Shown here: positions 1 to 7,794 of the stretch, piece by piece
Position numbering within the stretch: the stretch's first letter is position 1
Layout: every line of letters begins with the position of its first letter
NCBI RefSeq assembly: GCF_003233655.1
Contig: NZ_CP029829.1
Coordinates: 2,641,410 to 2,705,409, forward strand
Length of the DNA: 64,000 nt
Origin: Azospirillum ramasamyi
GTDB taxonomy: Bacteria; Pseudomonadota; Alphaproteobacteria; Azospirillales; Azospirillaceae
Reading direction: 5' to 3'
The notes under the pieces: model-generated
The model's database searches: none
Told to the model about the DNA's origin: nothing
Seen by the model: only the letters and a program-made list of their open reading frames with translations
Position numbers and translations under genes: made by a program

Positions 1-52
1 GGCATTCAGCAGCAACTCATTCGACAGAATGGATGATACCCCAATACCGCCC

Positions 53-805
53 TCAATGCGCTACCGCCCGCACGCCGCCGATGGCGAGCAGATCCTCGGC
101 CTCCTTCAATCCGGCGGGCGTGCCGATGTGGAACCACAGCCCGTCATGGGCAAGGCCGAACAGCCGCCCGGCCTCCTGCGCGCGGTCCCAGATCAGGTTG
201 GTGGAAAAGGCGCCGTCCGGCGTATCGGCCGCGAACAGTTCCGGCTTCACGATCTGCACCCCGGCATAGACGAAGGGCGCCAGTTCGCGCTCGGCCCTGC
301 GGGTCAGGCGGCCCAGCGGGTCCATATGATAGTCGCCGAGCCCGTCATAGCCGACCGCCTTGGTCGTCGCCATCAGCAGCAGCAGCGCGTCCATCTCCGC
401 CGGGTTCCAATGGGCCGCGAGGCGGCGCAGCGCCGGCACCGGGCCGTCCAGCCAGAAGATGTCGGCATTCACCGTATAGACCGGCGCCTTGCCCAGATGG
501 GGCAGGGCCTTCCTCACCCCGCCGCCGGTCTCCAGCAGCGTGTCCTCCGGCGACAGGGTGATGGCGGGCGCCGTCCGGTCCTTCAGGTGCTCGCCGATCA
601 TCGCGCCCAGATAGTGGTTGTTGACCACCGCCCGGCCGACGCCGGCCTCGGCCAGCCGGTCCAGCGCATGGTCCAGCATCGGCTTGCCCAGCACCGGGAT
701 CAGCGGCTTCGGCATGTGGTTGGTCAGCGGGCGCATCCGCAGGCCCTGGCCGGCGGCCAGCACCATCGCAATCTGGGGCGCTGTATCGGGAATGGTCACG
801 GTCAT
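53..805 (-). CDS. murU: N-acetylmuramate-1-phosphate uridylyltransferase MurU
   Basis: This 250-residue nucleotidyltransferase has the family's N-terminal glycine-rich signature (LAAGQGLRMRPLT) and the PKPLIPVLGKPM stretch that follows it. Known role: it transfers UMP from UTP to MurNAc-1-phosphate, giving UDP-MurNAc in a peptidoglycan recycling route that bypasses de novo synthesis and fosfomycin-sensitive MurA. The assignment rests on its place directly after amgK, with one base between the amgK stop and the murU ATG, which implies translational coupling. The open frame continues upstream inside amgK, but that part is a shadow. Without the neighbour it could only be called a sugar-1-phosphate nucleotidyltransferase, for instance a mannose-1-phosphate guanylyltransferase-like protein. 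The 52 bases before its stop hold no recognisable gene. Confidence 0.85.
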   Translation of the reverse strand: MTVTIPDTAPQIAMVLAAGQGLRMRPLTNHMPKPLIPVLGKPMLDHALDRLAEAGVGRAVVNNHYLGAMIGEHLKDRTAPAITLSPEDTLLETGGGVRKALPHLGKAPVYTVNADIFWLDGPVPALRRLAAHWNPAEMDALLLLMATTKAVGYDGLGDYHMDPLGRLTRRAERELAPFVYAGVQIVKPELFAADTPDGAFSTNLIWDRAQEAGRLFGLAHDGLWFHIGTPAGLKEAEDLLAIGGVRAVAH

Positions 806-806
806 C

Positions 807-1835
807 TCAGATCGTCTCCGGAACGACGAAGGCGGCGCGGGCATTCGGCGGCAGATGGCGGTCGAACCAGGCGGCGACCGGCGCAAGTTCCGGCTTCGCC
901 AGCTGGGCCTCCAGCAGGCGCCAAACCCGCGGCAGATGGACAAGGTAGGACCGCCGCCCCTGGCTCAGCGCCAGACGGACGAAGATGGCGACGATCCGCG
1001 TGTGGCGCGCCGCCCCCAGAACCGCCATGGCGCGGCGGAAGGCGGCGGCATCGGTGTCGGGGAAGGCGGCGAGATAGCGGGCGACCATCGCCTCGGCCAG
1101 ATCGGGCGCCACGTCGCGCCGCGCATCCTCCAGCAGCGAGACGAGGTCGTAGGCCCGAGGCCCCCAGCCCGCGCTCTGGAAGTCGATCAGCCCGGCCGCC
1201 CCTACGCCCGGCCGCGGCAGCCGCATCAGGTTGTCGACATGATAGTCGCGCAGCAGAAGCGACGGCGCACCGGCGCAGACCGGCTCCAGCACCTTCCGCC
1301 AAGCCATATCGAAGTCCGAACGATCCTCATCGCTCAAGGGGCGGCCCAGCGCCACCGGCACATAGGCATCGGTGAACAGCCTCGTCTGCGCGATGAACAG
1401 CGCCGGATCGTAGACGGGCAGGGCGAGGCGCTCCGCCGCCCCCTCCGGCCAGCCGCGATGGAGGACGATCAGCGCGTCGGTCGCCAACTCGTAGAGATGC
1501 TGCGGATCGGCACCGTCGGCCAGCAGGCGAGAGAATGTTTCGCTTCCGAAATCATCCTGGATCGCCAGGCCTCGTTCTGCGTCGGAGGCGATTACGGCGG
1601 GAACCGATAGCCCAATGGCCGCCAGTTCGGCACCGATGGCGATGAAGGGAAGGAGGTCGTCGGCCGGGGTCGGGGTGTCCACCAGGATCAGAGTTCCGCC
1701 ATCAGCCTTGCGAAGCCGCTCGTAGCGACGGGCGGAGGCATCGCCGGCCAGCGGTTCGCGCAGGGCATCGGACAGGCCGTTGGCCGCCAGGAAGGCGGCG
1801 ATCTCGTCTTCCCGCGTGGAGGTAGCAGCAGTCAT
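807..1835 (-). CDS. amgK: anomeric MurNAc/GlcNAc kinase AmgK (aminoglycoside phosphotransferase fold)
   Basis: The protein has about 342 residues and an APH/choline-kinase fold. The catalytic Brenner motif is visible as LLLRDYHVDNLM and the metal-binding motif as GLIDFQSAGWGPRAYDL. AmgK phosphorylates the anomeric carbon of MurNAc and GlcNAc released from the cell wall, supplying the substrate of MurU, which follows immediately. The ATG at 1835 overlaps the tsaE stop (TGATG); a GTG at 1838 is the alternative start. The order tsaE-amgK-murU on one strand is a common arrangement in alphaproteobacteria and suggests one transcript. Function comes from motif plus neighbour; the fold alone would also fit other small-molecule kinases. 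Confidence 0.85.
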   Translation of the reverse strand: MTAATSTREDEIAAFLAANGLSDALREPLAGDASARRYERLRKADGGTLILVDTPTPADDLLPFIAIGAELAAIGLSVPAVIASDAERGLAIQDDFGSETFSRLLADGADPQHLYELATDALIVLHRGWPEGAAERLALPVYDPALFIAQTRLFTDAYVPVALGRPLSDEDRSDFDMAWRKVLEPVCAGAPSLLLRDYHVDNLMRLPRPGVGAAGLIDFQSAGWGPRAYDLVSLLEDARRDVAPDLAEAMVARYLAAFPDTDAAAFRRAMAVLGAARHTRIVAIFVRLALSQGRRSYLVHLPRVWRLLEAQLAKPELAPVAAWFDRHLPPNARAAFVVPETI

Positions 1836-2317
1836 CACAGCGTCCAGTCGGTGGCGGCCACCCGCGCCGCCAGCGCGCCAAGGCCGGTCAGCGTGGCGCG
1901 GCGGGCATCCGGCCCGTCATGCTCCATCGTCACCTCCACCCGGTCGGGAGGCAGCAGCGGACCCAGCCGGTCCGGCCATTCCACCAGCGAAACGGTCTCG
2001 GCCCGCGCATCGTCCCAACCCAGTTCATACACCTCGTCCGGTCCCGACAGGCGGTAGAGGTCGAAATGCCAGACCGGGCCGATTTCGGTGTCGTAGGTCT
2101 GCACCAGGGTGAAGGTGGGGGACGGCACCTCGGCGTCCTCATGGGTGACGCTGCGGATCAATGCCCGCGACAGCGCCGACTTGCCGGCGCCGAGATCGCC
2201 GCGCAGCGCCACGAGGTCGCCCGGCCGCAGGATGGCGCCCAGCCGGCGGCCCAGCGCCGCGGTGGCGGCCTCGTCCGGCAGCGATACGGCGACGGTGTAG
2301 GGAGGGATGTCCGACAT
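1835..2317 (-). CDS. tsaE: tRNA threonylcarbamoyladenosine biosynthesis ATPase TsaE
   Basis: TsaE is the small P-loop ATPase of the TsaBDE complex that makes t6A at position 37 of ANN-decoding tRNAs. The Walker A motif GDLGAGKSALSRALI lies near residue 35, followed by the typical SPTFTLVQTY and HFDLYRL motifs and the VEWPDRLG segment. The start at 2317 (MSDIPPYTV) gives 160 residues, the usual family length; a longer frame upstream adds a low-complexity, unconserved stretch. Its stop overlaps the first base of the amgK start. It is the first gene of a likely tsaE-amgK-murU transcript, 55 bases after the unknown gene upstream on the same strand. Confidence 0.9.
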   Translation of the reverse strand: MSDIPPYTVAVSLPDEAATAALGRRLGAILRPGDLVALRGDLGAGKSALSRALIRSVTHEDAEVPSPTFTLVQTYDTEIGPVWHFDLYRLSGPDEVYELGWDDARAETVSLVEWPDRLGPLLPPDRVEVTMEHDGPDARRATLTGLGALAARVAATDWTL

Positions 2318-2372
2318 GGCGAGGATACTGTGCGAAGCCGGCATCCGCCCGCAAGCCGTAAAGAAGGGTGGG

Positions 2373-2795
2373 TCAGCGGCCGACCCGCCGCTTCGGCGAC
2401 AGCCGGTCCCCCACCCCCGCTCCCTCTGCCGCACCGGCCACCACCAGCCGCGGCGCCTTGTTGAAGTTCATGGTGATCATCAGCGTCAGCGCGCCGTTGA
2501 TCAGGTGCAGCATCTTGTCCGATGCCACCGGCAGGGGAATGCGCCGGCCCATGCAATAGCCGACCAGCGCCGCCGTCACTTCGGCTTCGGCCAGCACCAG
2601 TTCGGTCACCGCGCCATTGTCGTCGGTGATGGACAGGCGGGTCTCGATGCCCTCCTGCTCCGGCCCCTCGCTGCGGTGGCAGACGATCCTGGACACGGTG
2701 CCGACCGGCAACGGATCCTTCACCCGGCGCCGGCGGTCGAGCACGGCCCGCACAACCTCCTGGTCGGTGAAGACCAGACAGCGAAGTTCCTTCAT
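2373..2795 (-). CDS. hypothetical protein (small, conserved-looking)
   Basis: A 140-residue soluble protein that I do not recognise. It starts MKELRCLVFTDQEVVRAVLD, right after a good ribosome binding site (GGAGGC, about 6 bases from the ATG). It has no signal peptide and no membrane segment; the C-terminal third is Ala/Gly-rich and ends in a basic tail. A longer frame exists upstream but is poor in family-like sequence and passes the strong ribosome binding site. It lies 55 bases upstream of tsaE on the same strand and may share its transcript. No function is assigned. Confidence 0.6.
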   Translation of the reverse strand: MKELRCLVFTDQEVVRAVLDRRRRVKDPLPVGTVSRIVCHRSEGPEQEGIETRLSITDDNGAVTELVLAEAEVTAALVGYCMGRRIPLPVASDKMLHLINGALTLMITMNFNKAPRLVVAGAAEGAGVGDRLSPKRRVGR

Positions 2796-3079
2796 TCCGG
2801 GCCTCCACCCGACTGGCGTCCGGACCGGCCATCCGCCGCATACCCCTACTGTCCGCCTTGCACTCTCCGGCGCGCAATCGACAAATTTAAGCGAATTTAT
2901 GCGAAATCCGCGCTGCCATGCCGGCCCAATACCCGGACCCATGCGCGACACAGCACCGCCATCCCCTTGCGGGGGGTTGACCCGGCCGGGAAATGCGGAC
3001 AATGGAAAGACCGTTCGTCCACCTTTATCTTTCATCCGGCATCCTCCACCCGGCACCCCGTCTCAAGGAATTGGCTTCC

Positions 3080-4117
3080 ATGTCGCAGACCGCATCCAGC
3101 CACGACGTCCTCACCACCGATGTCGTCATCGTCGGCGCCGGCCCCGTCGGCCTGTTCGCCGTGTTCGAATGCGGCATGCTGAAGATGCGCTGCCATGTGG
3201 TGGATGCGCTGGACATGGTCGGCGGCCAATGCACCGCGCTCTACCCGGAAAAGCCGATCTACGACATCCCGGCCCACCCCTCGATCGACGCGGCCGACCT
3301 GATCGACCGGCTGGCTGAACAGGCCGCTCCCTTCGCGCCCACCTATCACCTGGGCCAGCAGGTGGAAAAGCTGACCCGCCAGGACAGCGGGCGCTGGCTG
3401 GTGGAGACGAGCATCGGCACGAAGATCGACACCCAGGCGGTGATCATCGCCGCCGGCAGCGGCGCCTTCGGCCCCAACCGCCCGCCGCTCGACGGGCTGG
3501 AAGCGTATGAGGGCAAGTCGGTCTTCTACATGGTGCGCCGCCGCCAGGACTTCGCCGGCAAGAAGGTGGTGATCGCCGGCGGCGGCGACAGCGCGGTGGA
3601 TTGGGCGCTGTCGCTGGCCGACGTCGCCGACCGCGTCTATGTCGTCCACCGCCGCCCCAAATTCCGCGCGGCCCCCGAAAGCGTCGCCCGCATGGACGCG
3701 CTGGTGCGCGAGGGGCGGATCGAGATGGTGGTGCCCTACCAGCTCTCCGGCCTGGACGGCGAGAACGGCCAGCTGACCGCCGTGCGCGTCGCCACGCTGG
3801 ACGGCGAGGAAAAGGCGCTGCCGGCCGACGCGCTGCTCGCCTTCTTCGGCCTGTCGATGAATCTCGGCCCGATCGCCGACTGGGGCCTGGACCTGGAGCG
3901 CAGCCACATTTCGGTGGCCCAGCCCGGCTGCGCCACCAACGTGCCGGGCGTCTTCGCCATCGGCGACATCGCGACCTATCCGGGCAAGCTGAAACTGATC
4001 CTCTGCGGTTTCGCCGAAGCCGCCCAGGCCGCCCACTCCATCCGCCCGCTGGTCTATCCGGGCGAGGCGCTGCATTTCGAGTATTCCACGTCCAAGGGCG
4101 TGCCCGGCGCGGCCTGA
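3080..4117 (+). CDS. ferredoxin/flavodoxin--NADP reductase (thioredoxin-reductase-like type)
   Basis: This 345-residue flavoprotein is of the TrxR-like ferredoxin-NADP reductase type found in alphaproteobacteria and Bacillus (YumC-like). It has an N-terminal FAD-binding motif (VIVGAGPVGLFAVFECGM), a central NADP-binding motif (VVIAGGGDSAVDWAL) and the C-terminal FAD motif FAIGDIATYPGK. The CxxC disulfide of true thioredoxin reductases is absent at the usual place between the FAD and NADP motifs, which favours ferredoxin reductase. The role would be to exchange electrons between NADPH and ferredoxin or flavodoxin. The start at 3080 (MSQTASSHD) is chosen because the 29 upstream codons look non-coding. 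It stands alone, with a repeat-rich gap after its stop. Confidence 0.85.
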   Translation: MSQTASSHDVLTTDVVIVGAGPVGLFAVFECGMLKMRCHVVDALDMVGGQCTALYPEKPIYDIPAHPSIDAADLIDRLAEQAAPFAPTYHLGQQVEKLTRQDSGRWLVETSIGTKIDTQAVIIAAGSGAFGPNRPPLDGLEAYEGKSVFYMVRRRQDFAGKKVVIAGGGDSAVDWALSLADVADRVYVVHRRPKFRAAPESVARMDALVREGRIEMVVPYQLSGLDGENGQLTAVRVATLDGEEKALPADALLAFFGLSMNLGPIADWGLDLERSHISVAQPGCATNVPGVFAIGDIATYPGKLKLILCGFAEAAQAAHSIRPLVYPGEALHFEYSTSKGVPGAA

Positions 4118-4120
4118 TCC

Positions 4121-4268
4121 TTAACGCGGATTGCAATCCGCTTTGGGCCGCGACGGCGGCTCCGGCCGCTCATGCGGCCGAAGCCCGACCGGCGAAAGAG
4201 GTCATGTGCCGAAGCCCGACCGGCGCATGAGGTCATGTGAATCCAAAGCGAATGCAAATTCGCTTTAG
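4121..4268. repeat. MITE-like intergenic element with imperfect terminal inverted repeats
   Basis: A block of about 148 bases between the reductase stop and the next gene. The first 26 bases and the reverse complement of the last 26 match at 19 positions; both inner edges read CGCTTTGG. Each end is itself a hairpin: GCGGATTGCAATCCGC at 4126-4141 is a perfect palindrome, and 4245-4266 is a 9-bp stem with a GCAA loop. The interior carries a 31-bp direct repeat (see the separate entry). There is no open frame for a transposase. This looks like a small non-autonomous element or structured repeat; it could also terminate the reductase transcript. Confidence 0.5.
4178..4239. repeat. 31-bp tandem direct repeat, two copies
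   Basis: Two adjacent 31-base units, 4178-4208 and 4209-4239, both beginning CCGAAGCCCGACCGGCG and ending GAGGTCATGTG. They differ at only a few central positions (AAA in the first, CAT in the second). They lie inside the MITE-like element upstream of the ABC binding-protein gene. Confidence 0.85.
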
Positions 4269-4388
4269 GCGTCCCACCCATGGGCCGAGCGGAAAGCGGG
4301 TGGGGCTTCGCTTGCGCTCTCCCCCGCCGCACCGCATCATCGCGGCAACGAAAACGTCGCCAACGACGAGACGGGGGAGTTTGCCATC

Positions 4389-5882
4389 ATGTCGACCGCC
4401 AAGCAGCGCTTCACCCTGGCCGCCATCGCCGGACTGGCGCTGGCCGCCGCATCCCAAACGGCTCTGGCCCAGCCGCGCACCGACCTCGTCGTCGGCATGG
4501 CGCTGGAGCCGCCGCATCTCGATCCCACCGCCGGGGCGGCGGGCGCCATCAAGGAAGTCACCTACGCCAACCTGTTCGAACCGCTGCTGCGCGTCGATGG
4601 CGAGGGCAAGCTGATCCCCGGCCTGGCGGAGCGCTGGACCGTTTCGGATGACGGGCTGACCTACCGCTTCACCCTGCGGCCCAACGCGAAGTTCCACGAC
4701 GGCACCACCGCCGATTCCGCCGACGTGAAGTTCACCCTGGACCGCGCCCGCGCCGCGGATTCGGTGAATGCGCAGAAGGCCTATTTCGCCCCGATCGCCA
4801 ATGTGGAAACGCCGGACCCGCAGACGGTGGTCGTCACCCTGTCGCGCCCCGACGGCCTGTTCCTGTTCCACATGGCGAGCGGCGACGCCGCCATCGTCGC
4901 CCCGGAATCGGCGCCGACCAACAAGCAGAAGCCCGTCGGCACCGGCCCCTTCAAGTTCGACCGCTGGGTCGCCGGCGACCGCGTCGTGCTGGTCCGCAAC
5001 CCCGATTATGACGGCGCGCAGCCCAAGCTGGACCGCGTCACCTTCCGCTTCATCAGCGACCCCGCCGCCCAGGTGGCGGCGCTGAAGGCCGGCGAGATCG
5101 ACGCCTTCACCCTGTTCAGCACCTATGAGGCGCTGCCGGAGTTCCGCAACGATCCGCGATTCACCGTGACGGTCGGCTCGACGGAGGGCGAGACGGTCCT
5201 GTCCACCAACAACGCCCGCAAACCCTTCGACGATGTCCGCGTCCGCCGCGCCATGGCCCATGCCATCGACCGCAAGACGCTGATCGAGGGCGTGCTGTAC
5301 GGCAACGGCGCCGCCATCGGCAGCCATTTCCCGCCGCACCGCGAGGGCTATGTCGACCTGACCGGGATGTATCCCTACGACCCGGTCAAGGCGAAGGCGC
5401 TGCTGGCCGAGGCGGGCTATCCCAACGGCTTCGACACCACCCTGCGCCTGCCGCCGCCGCCCTATGCGCGCCGCGGCGGCGAACTGGTCGCCGCCATGCT
5501 GGCCGAGGTCGGCATCCGCGCGAAGATCGAGCCGGTGGAATGGGCGGCCTGGCTGGAAAAGACGTTCAGGGGCAAGGACTACGACCTGACGATGATCGCC
5601 CACACCGAGCCGCTGGACATCGACATCTACGCCCGGCCCGACTACTACTTCAATTACAAGAGCGAGCGCTTCAACGCCCTGAACGAGGAGCTGAACCGCA
5701 CCCAGGATCCGGTCAAGCGCAACGCGCTCTATGGCGAACAGCAGAAAATTCTGGCCGAGGATGCGGTCAACGGCTTCCTTTTCATGCTGCCGTCGGTGAC
5801 GGTGCAGAAAGCCGGCCTGACCGGCATGTGGGTCAACCGCCCGGTCCAGGCCAACGACGTCACCAACGCCGCCTGGAAATAG
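4389..5882 (+). CDS. ABC transporter substrate-binding protein, family 5 (dipeptide/oligopeptide type)
   Basis: A 497-residue periplasmic binding protein of the SBP_bac_5 (DppA/OppA/NikA) family. A Sec signal peptide with a hydrophobic core (LAAIAGLALAAASQTALA) is predicted to be cleaved near residue 27. Family hallmarks follow: EPPHLDPT, the YANLFEPLLR segment, WTVSDDGLTYRFTLR and KFHDGTTADSADVKFTLDR, and the C-terminal FLFMLPSVTVQKAGLTG. It would capture peptides or another small substrate and pass it to the two permeases encoded directly downstream. Specificity cannot be read from the sequence. A GGGGGAG ribosome binding site precedes the ATG. Confidence 0.85.
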   Translation: MSTAKQRFTLAAIAGLALAAASQTALAQPRTDLVVGMALEPPHLDPTAGAAGAIKEVTYANLFEPLLRVDGEGKLIPGLAERWTVSDDGLTYRFTLRPNAKFHDGTTADSADVKFTLDRARAADSVNAQKAYFAPIANVETPDPQTVVVTLSRPDGLFLFHMASGDAAIVAPESAPTNKQKPVGTGPFKFDRWVAGDRVVLVRNPDYDGAQPKLDRVTFRFISDPAAQVAALKAGEIDAFTLFSTYEALPEFRNDPRFTVTVGSTEGETVLSTNNARKPFDDVRVRRAMAHAIDRKTLIEGVLYGNGAAIGSHFPPHREGYVDLTGMYPYDPVKAKALLAEAGYPNGFDTTLRLPPPPYARRGGELVAAMLAEVGIRAKIEPVEWAAWLEKTFRGKDYDLTMIAHTEPLDIDIYARPDYYFNYKSERFNALNEELNRTQDPVKRNALYGEQQKILAEDAVNGFLFMLPSVTVQKAGLTGMWVNRPVQANDVTNAAWK

Positions 5883-5918
5883 CGTCGAGCAAGTAAGGCA
5901 AGTAAGGATAGACCCCGC

Positions 5919-6869
5919 GTGCCCGCTTTCCTGCTGCGACGGCTGGTCAGCCTGATCGTCACCGTCTGGCTGGCCACAATCGTGGTCTTCACCGTGCTGC
6001 AGCTGGTTCCCGGTGACCCGGCGCTGCTGATGCTGGGCGTCAATGCCCAGCCCGATACGCTGGCGGCATTGCGCAGCCAGATGGGTCTCGACCAGCCGAT
6101 CCTTACCCGTTACCTCGACTGGGTCGGCGGGCTGGCGCGCGGCGACCTCGGCGTCAGCCTGACCTACGGCCGCCCGGTGGCGGAGCTGGTGGCGGAACGG
6201 CTGACGGTGACCCTGCCGCTGTCCCTGCTGTCCCTGGCCATCAGCACGGTGGTTGCCCTGCCGCTCGGCCTCTATGCCGCGGCCAGGCGGGGCAGGGGCG
6301 GCGACTGGGCGGTGCTGGGCTTCGCTCAGCTCGGCGTGTCGATGCCCAGCTTCTGGATCGCCATCCTGCTGATCCTGCTGTTCTCGCTGACCCTGCACTG
6401 GTTCCCGGCCGGCGGATTTCCGGGTTGGGACGGCGGCATCGGTCCGGCGCTGCATGCGCTGGTGCTGCCGGCCGTGGCGCTGGCCGTACCGGAGGCCGCC
6501 ATTCTCGCCCGCGTCACCCGCACCGCCGTGCTCGACACGCTGGGCGAGGACCATATCCGCACCGCCCGCGCCAAGGGGGTGGGCCGCACGGCGGTCCTGC
6601 TGCGCCATGCCCTGCCCAATGCGCTGATCCCGGTGGCGACGGTGCTGGGGCTGCAGATCTCCTTCCTCGTCGCCGGCGCGGTGGTGGTGGAGAATGTCTT
6701 CACCCTGCCGGGGCTCGGCCGGCTGCTCTATCAGGCCATCGGCCAGCGCGACCTGATCGTCGTGCAGGGCGTGGTCGTGCTGCTTGCGCTGTTCGTCGTG
6801 CTGGTCAGCGCGCTGGTCGACATCGCCTGCGCGCTGGCCGACCCGCGGCCGAAGGGAGGGGCGTCGTGA
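5919..6869 (+). CDS. ABC transporter permease, DppB-like
   Basis: A 316-residue inner-membrane permease of the DppB/OppB type with about six membrane segments. The N-terminus (LLRRLVSLIVTVWLATIVVF) and the GDPALLMLG motif are typical. The ATPase-contacting EAA loop is visible in DHIRTARAKGVGRTAVLLRHALPNALIP. The start is GTG at 5919, after an AAGGA-type site, 36 bases downstream of the binding-protein stop. It would form the transport channel together with the DppC-like protein that follows. The same strand and tight spacing show an operon. Confidence 0.87.
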   Translation: MPAFLLRRLVSLIVTVWLATIVVFTVLQLVPGDPALLMLGVNAQPDTLAALRSQMGLDQPILTRYLDWVGGLARGDLGVSLTYGRPVAELVAERLTVTLPLSLLSLAISTVVALPLGLYAAARRGRGGDWAVLGFAQLGVSMPSFWIAILLILLFSLTLHWFPAGGFPGWDGGIGPALHALVLPAVALAVPEAAILARVTRTAVLDTLGEDHIRTARAKGVGRTAVLLRHALPNALIPVATVLGLQISFLVAGAVVVENVFTLPGLGRLLYQAIGQRDLIVVQGVVVLLALFVVLVSALVDIACALADPRPKGGAS

Positions 6870-6903
6870 TCGGGGCGCAAGAGGAGTTGAGGGGGCATCG
6901 CCG

Positions 6904-7740
6904 ATGGCAGTCCGCATGAGGCGCCTTCCCCTCTCCCTCCATCTCGGCGCCGTCCTGACCCTGCTGCTGGTCGCCATGGCGCTGCTGTCTCTGCTGTGGA
7001 CGCCCTACCCGGCGGAGCAGGTGCGCGTGCTGGCCCGGCTGAAGCCGCCGAGCGCCGCCCATTGGCTGGGCACCGACCATTTCGGGCGCGACGTGCTGTC
7101 GATGATCATGGTCGGCGCCCGCAACTCGCTGGCGGTGGGGGCGGCGGCGGTCGGGCTCGGGCTGCTGGGCGGGGTGCCGCTCGGGCTGCTGGCCGCCGGG
7201 CTGGGGCGCTGGGGGGACGAGGTGATGGCGCGGCTGGGCGATCTGGTCTTCGCCTTCCCCGCCGTGCTGACGGCGATCCTGCTGACCGCGGCGCTGGGGG
7301 CCGGGGCCATCAACGTCGTGGTGGCGCTGGCCCTGTTCAACGCCGCGGTGCTGGCCCGCGTCACCCGTGGCGCGGCGCTGGCGGTGTGGCGGCGGCCCTT
7401 CGTCGGTGCGGCGCTGGCGCTGGGGCGGGGGCCGCTGTCAGTGACGCTGGTGCATGTGCTGCCCAACATCGCCGGCATCGTCGTGGTCCAGGCCACCGTC
7501 CTGTTCGCCATCGCCATCGTCAACGAGGCGGCGCTGAGCTATCTCGGTCTCGGCATCCAGCCGCCCAGCCCCAGCTGGGGCAAGATGCTGGGCGACGCCC
7601 AGACCTACCTGTTCACCGCGCCCTTGCAGGCGGTGTTCCCGGGTGTCGCCATTGCGCTCAGCGTGATGGGGCTGACGATGCTGGGGGATGGGCTGCGCGA
7701 CTGGCTCGACCCGCGGCACCGGTCTTCGGGGATGATGTAG
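6904..7740 (+). CDS. ABC transporter permease, DppC-like
   Basis: A 278-residue second permease of the DppC/OppC type. The N-terminal membrane segment is followed by HWLGTDHFGRDVLSMIMVGARNSL, the standard DppC motif, and near the C-terminus SYLGLGIQPPSPSWGKML. The ATG at 6904 is used; a longer frame overlapping the dppB-like gene has no support. Oligopeptide and nickel importers normally also have one or two ATPases (DppD/DppF) after this gene. Here the next gene is convergent and unrelated, so the ATP-binding subunits must be encoded elsewhere or shared. Confidence 0.87.
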   Translation: MAVRMRRLPLSLHLGAVLTLLLVAMALLSLLWTPYPAEQVRVLARLKPPSAAHWLGTDHFGRDVLSMIMVGARNSLAVGAAAVGLGLLGGVPLGLLAAGLGRWGDEVMARLGDLVFAFPAVLTAILLTAALGAGAINVVVALALFNAAVLARVTRGAALAVWRRPFVGAALALGRGPLSVTLVHVLPNIAGIVVVQATVLFAIAIVNEAALSYLGLGIQPPSPSWGKMLGDAQTYLFTAPLQAVFPGVAIALSVMGLTMLGDGLRDWLDPRHRSSGMM

Positions 7741-7794
7741 TCGGCGGGGGGAGGTGAGGTGGGGGTCTGACGTCGCAAGGAATGCTGCCCCCGC

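Noticed and set aside
1..52. A possible gene start at the left edge on the minus strand
   Set aside because: A single ATG at the edge without a ribosome binding site gives too little to call.
4233..6977. Long minus-strand open frame opposite the ABC importer genes
   Set aside because: The plus strand has signal peptide and transporter motifs; the minus frame has none and is His/Gln/Arg-rich shadow sequence.
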